Assembly (NCBI GenBank): GCA_002299975.1
Contig: DBOT01000029.1
Location: forward strand, 1 to 5,720
Length of the DNA stretch: 5,720 nucleotides
Direction: 5' to 3'
Source: Lactobacillaceae bacterium UBA639
GTDB taxonomy: Bacteria > Bacillota > Bacilli > Lactobacillales > Lactobacillaceae
The notes under the pieces are model-generated. The model ran no database searches, had not been told where the DNA came from, and saw only the letters and a program-made list of their open reading frames with translations. A program made the position numbers and the translations under genes. Within the stretch, counting starts at the first letter, position 1; the number at the start of each line of letters is the position of its first letter. Positions 5,582 to 5,720 of this stretch are shown piece by piece.

Positions 5582-5625
5582 TGGGCAAGAAGACACGACC
5601 TTTTAAGAACGTGATGAATTGCCCA
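5582..5625. repeat. Nested inverted repeat in the right-hand spacer
   Basis: TGGGCAA (5582-5588) pairs with TTGCCCA (5619-5625); inside it CACG (5594-5597) pairs with CGTG (5610-5613), leaving two 5-base internal loop strands and a 12-base apical loop. It follows the GNAT terminator and precedes the next gene, so it would be a leader or operator element of that gene only if transcription starts upstream of it. No U-run follows, so it is not a terminator. Beyond it, 5626-5696 is AT-rich and holds nothing else firm. Confidence 0.35.
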
Positions 5626-5706
5626 CCTGGCGGCCGTCAGCCACCTTTTAAATTTTACTATATAAATTTCACTTTTTCCCTTTAATCTCCTGTATCATGG
5701 GAGGAG

Positions 5707-5715
5707 AGGAGGTGA
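5707..5715 (+). promoter_or_regulatory. Ribosome binding site of a gene starting just past the window edge
   Basis: AGGAGGTGA (5707-5715) is fully complementary to the 3' end of 16S rRNA. With normal spacing its start codon would fall at or just after the last base of the window. The ATG at 5697 in the same purine-rich stretch has no RBS before it and is probably not used. A TATCAT at 5693-5698 could be a -10 box but has no matching -35. Confidence 0.6.
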
Positions 5716-5720
5716 AAAAA

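Noticed and set aside
5697..5720. Coding start at ATG 5697
   Set aside because: No RBS precedes it, while the following AGGAGGTGA is a perfect RBS for a start beyond the window.
1..5720. A defence, mobile or other novel multi-gene system
   Set aside because: Genes alternate in direction, belong to known single-function families apart from one small membrane protein, and there are no terminal repeats, transposase, integrase, toxin-antitoxin pair or CRISPR array visible.

Overview
The window looks like an ordinary chromosomal segment of a lactic acid bacterium, most likely a heterofermentative Lactobacillaceae species with moderate to high GC (Limosilactobacillus-like). The reasons are the gene families present (DegV, DUF915-type secreted hydrolase, GT8 glycosyltransferase, YpgQ-like HD protein), strong GGAGG-type ribosome binding sites, coding sequence near half GC with frequent CGG arginine codons, AT-rich intergenic spacers, and short hairpin plus U-run terminators. 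The genus is inferred from these traits, not from a database match.

Layout, left to right. Positions 1-41 on the minus strand hold the first 13 codons of an RqcH/FbpA (NFACT) gene that leaves the window. It is divergent from a plus-strand pair: a DegV-family fatty-acid-binding protein (252-1127) and, 4 bases later, a small unrecognised integral membrane protein (1132-1704). A long hairpin at 1707-1746 serves as a two-way terminator between this pair and a convergent YpgQ-like HD phosphohydrolase (1751-2407, minus). A family 8 glycosyltransferase (2481-3299, plus) is divergent from the HD gene. Its 3' end runs into a broken minus-strand DNA glycosylase gene (3252-3854; endonuclease III/MagIII-like) that carries an in-frame TAG at codon 70 and a non-typical C-terminus. 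A strong terminator (3888-3943) separates this from a secreted DUF915-type alpha/beta hydrolase (3982-4818, minus). A GNAT acetyltransferase (5000-5524, plus) is divergent from the hydrolase and ends in its own terminator. The last 146 bases hold a small inverted repeat and, at the edge, a perfect Shine-Dalgarno sequence for a gene starting just outside.

The genes form mostly single-gene units pointing in alternating directions, so no shared pathway is evident. The only likely operon is DegV plus the membrane protein. I see no CRISPR array, insertion sequence, phage gene, tRNA or rRNA, and no evidence of a new multi-gene system. The points most worth a second look are the nonsense-interrupted glycosylase, the possible promoter whose -35 box lies inside the preceding gene's terminator, the unknown membrane protein coupled to DegV, and the structured spacer at the right end.
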